Shown here piece by piece: positions 38,885 to 40,471 of a DNA stretch of 40,471 bases; the first letter of the stretch is position 1; the number at the start of each line of letters is the position of its first letter. The notes below the pieces were generated by a model. The model was not told the origin of the DNA. It ran no database searches and saw only the letters and a list, made by a program, of their open reading frames with translations. Both the position numbers and the translations under genes were made by a program. Source of the stretch: an uncultured Halomonas sp. (GTDB lineage Bacteria; Pseudomonadota; Gammaproteobacteria; Pseudomonadales; Halomonadaceae); NCBI RefSeq assembly GCF_947490095.1, contig NZ_CANLFS010000026.1, positions 1-40,471 of the forward strand. Direction: 5' to 3'.

Positions 38885-40366
38885 ATGAGTACCGTGGAAG
38901 CGAACATACGGCCGGACTATGACGCCGAGCTACAGACGATCGCCGACTATGTGCTGAACTATCGCATCGCAAGCGACGAGGCCTGGAATACGGCCCGGCT
39001 CTGCCTGATGGACACCCTGGGCTGTGGGCTGCTGGCGCTGCGTTTCCCGGAATGCACCAAGCACCTCGGCCCGCTGGTGGAGGGTACCATCGTGCCCCAT
39101 GGCGCTCGTGTGCCGGGCACCTCCTTTCGACTCGACCCCGTGAAGGCGGCCTGGGACATCGGCGCCATCGTGCGCTGGCTCGATTACAACGATACCTGGC
39201 TGGCGGCCGAGTGGGGCCACCCGTCGGATAACCTGGGGGCCATCCTCGCGGTAGCCGACCATCTCTCCCAGAAGCGAGTGGCCGAGGGAGAGGCACCGCT
39301 GGTGATGCGCGATGTCCTGGAGGCCATGATCATGGCCCACGAGATCCAGGGCGTGCTGGCGCTGGAGAACTCCTTCAACCGGGTGGGCCTCGACCATGTG
39401 GTGTTGGTCAAGGTGGCCTCCACGGCGGTAGCGGCGAGGCTGCTCGGGGCCGACCGCGAGCAGCTGCTCGCGGCGCTTTCTCATGCCTGGGTCGATGGCC
39501 AGAGCCTGCGTACCTATCGCCATGCCCCCAATGCCGGTTCACGCAAGAGCTGGGCGGCAGGGGATGCCACCTCCCGGGCGGTGCGGCTGGCCGATATGGC
39601 CCTGCGTGGGGAAATGGGGGTCCCGGGGGCGCTGAGTGCTCCACAGTGGGGCTTCTATGATGTGCTGTTCAGCCATACCAATCGCGACCTGGCGACCAAG
39701 CCTGACGAGGAGCGCCGTTTCCGCTTCCAGCGCGACTTCGGCAGCTATGTGATGGAGAACATCCTCTTCAAGCTTTCCTTCCCGGCCGAGTTCCATGCCC
39801 AGACCGCCTGTGAAGCGGCGGTGACTCTGCATCAGGAGGTGAAGGGACGCCTCGACGAGGTCGAGCGGGTCGTGATCACCACCCATGAATCGGCGATTCG
39901 CATCATTTCCAAGGAGGGGGCGCTGGCCAACCCGGCGGACCGCGATCACTGCCTGCAGTACATGGTGGCCGTGCCCTTGATCCTGGGGGAGCTGACCGCG
40001 GAGCACTACGAAGATGACTTTCACGCCGCGCACCCCGAGATCGATACGCTGCGTGCCAAGATGGAGGTGGTAGAGGAGCCGCGCTATACCCGTGATTATC
40101 TGGATCCCGAAAAGCGCTCCATCGCCAATGCCATCCAGGTCTTCTTTACCGATGGTACCGCGACCGACCGGGTCGACGTGGAATACCCCATCGGGCATCG
40201 CCGGCGTCGCAGTGACGGTATTCCGGTGTTGGAGGACAAGTTCCGGCGTAATCTCGAGACGCGCTTCCCCCGTCCGCGAAGCGAAAGGATCCTCGCACTC
40301 TGCCAGGACCGGCAGGGGTTGGAGGCAACACCGGTCCAGCGTTTCATGGATCTCCTGGTGATCTGA
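38885..40366 (+). CDS. prpD: 2-methylcitrate dehydratase PrpD
   Basis: A 493-residue MmgE/PrpD-family cofactor-free dehydratase acting on 2-methylcitrate. Family motifs include [38 protein letters not shown] and [27 protein letters not shown] very strong ribosome-binding site (AGGAGGGAGGAG, ending 7 nt before the ATG) supports the start. It duplicates the AcnD/PrpF step. A terminator and a repeat-containing 212-bp gap precede it, so it may have its own promoter. Confidence 0.95.
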   Translation: MSTVEANIRPDYDAELQTIADYVLNYRIASDEAWNTARLCLMDTLGCGLLALRFPECTKHLGPLVEGTIVPHGARVPGTSFRLDPVKAAWDIGAIVRWLDYNDTWLAAEWGHPSDNLGAILAVADHLSQKRVAEGEAPLVMRDVLEAMIMAHEIQGVLALENSFNRVGLDHVVLVKVASTAVAARLLGADREQLLAALSHAWVDGQSLRTYRHAPNAGSRKSWAAGDATSRAVRLADMALRGEMGVPGALSAPQWGFYDVLFSHTNRDLATKPDEERRFRFQRDFGSYVMENILFKLSFPAEFHAQTACEAAVTLHQEVKGRLDEVERVVITTHESAIRIISKEGALANPADRDHCLQYMVAVPLILGELTAEHYEDDFHAAHPEIDTLRAKMEVVEEPRYTRDYLDPEKRSIANAIQVFFTDGTATDRVDVEYPIGHRRRRSDGIPVLEDKFRRNLETRFPRPRSERILALCQDRQGLEATPVQRFMDLLVI

Positions 40367-40399
40367 GGGCGGGCCGAAAGAGACGCCCGACACTTTTTT
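40367..40399 (+). terminator. Possible weak terminator after prpD
   Basis: Right after the prpD stop, CGGGC (40370-40374) can pair with GCCCG (40385-40389); four bases later comes TTTTTT (40394-40399). The 5-bp stem is short, so strength is uncertain. The remaining bases to the window end hold nothing recognisable. Confidence 0.4.
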
Positions 40400-40471
40400 A
40401 CGCCGAGGGCTTGCAGGCCGGAGGGGAAAGCCGTAAAGTACGCATCCGCTGCCGGCAACGAGCAAACGTTG

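Overview
The window looks like a chromosomal segment from a GC-rich gammaproteobacterium of the Halomonadaceae (Halomonas or a close relative). This rests on gene content and order, codon use and protein character. No rRNA, tRNA or other species marker is present, so the genus is an inference. Nearly all of it is core metabolism. No insertion sequence, prophage, integrase, CRISPR array or rRNA/tRNA gene is visible.

Layout. (1) 1-5463, minus strand: the envelope/RNA cluster miaB, phoH(ybeZ), ybeY, corC, lnt, with ATGA overlaps between phoH/ybeY and ybeY/corC. A heptanucleotide array touches the lnt stop codon. (2) 5464-7395: a 494-bp structured intergenic region, a thiopurine methyltransferase gene (tpm) that may follow a 16-codon upstream ORF, a YajG-type lipoprotein gene, and an array of four 15-bp repeats. 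(3) 7396-11217, minus: the sulfate importer sbp-cysT-cysW-cysA. Its presumed activator gene cysB lies at 29344-30315. (4) 11402-14636: rpe, a GIY-YIG protein, ndh (opposite strand) and gph. Gph carries an in-frame palindromic element. (5) 14709-18886: the first part of tryptophan synthesis, trpE-trpG-trpD-trpC, preceded by an unlisted 30-codon leader ORF ending Trp-Arg-Trp-stop. (6) 18916-22627, minus: a membrane fusion protein plus a DUF2955-type membrane protein (efflux pair), an octanucleotide array, and a secreted class C beta-lactamase-like hydrolase. (7) 22763-31709: a YdiJ-type FAD/Fe-S dehydrogenase with a repeat-built linker, serS, a PerM-type membrane protein, trxA, cysB and pabB. 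(8) 31937-40366: the 2-methylcitrate (propionate) cluster gntR-prpB-prpC-acnD-prpF-prpD, with palindromic operators upstream of gntR.

How parts work together. CysB probably controls the sulfate transporter. TrpE/TrpG and PabB use chorismate for tryptophan and folate, and TrpG may serve both. The GntR-family protein probably senses a 2-methylcitrate-cycle intermediate and controls prpBC-acnD-prpF(-prpD). The cluster holds both the AcnD/PrpF route and PrpD for dehydrating 2-methylcitrate.

The most unusual signals are non-coding or repeat-based. They are the palindromic insertion inside gph, the trp leader, the triple TTGTCGACAA-type operator, and a set of short tandem arrays (7, 8, 15, 20 and about 30 bp units) at gene boundaries or protein linkers. 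I found no convincing new multi-gene system.
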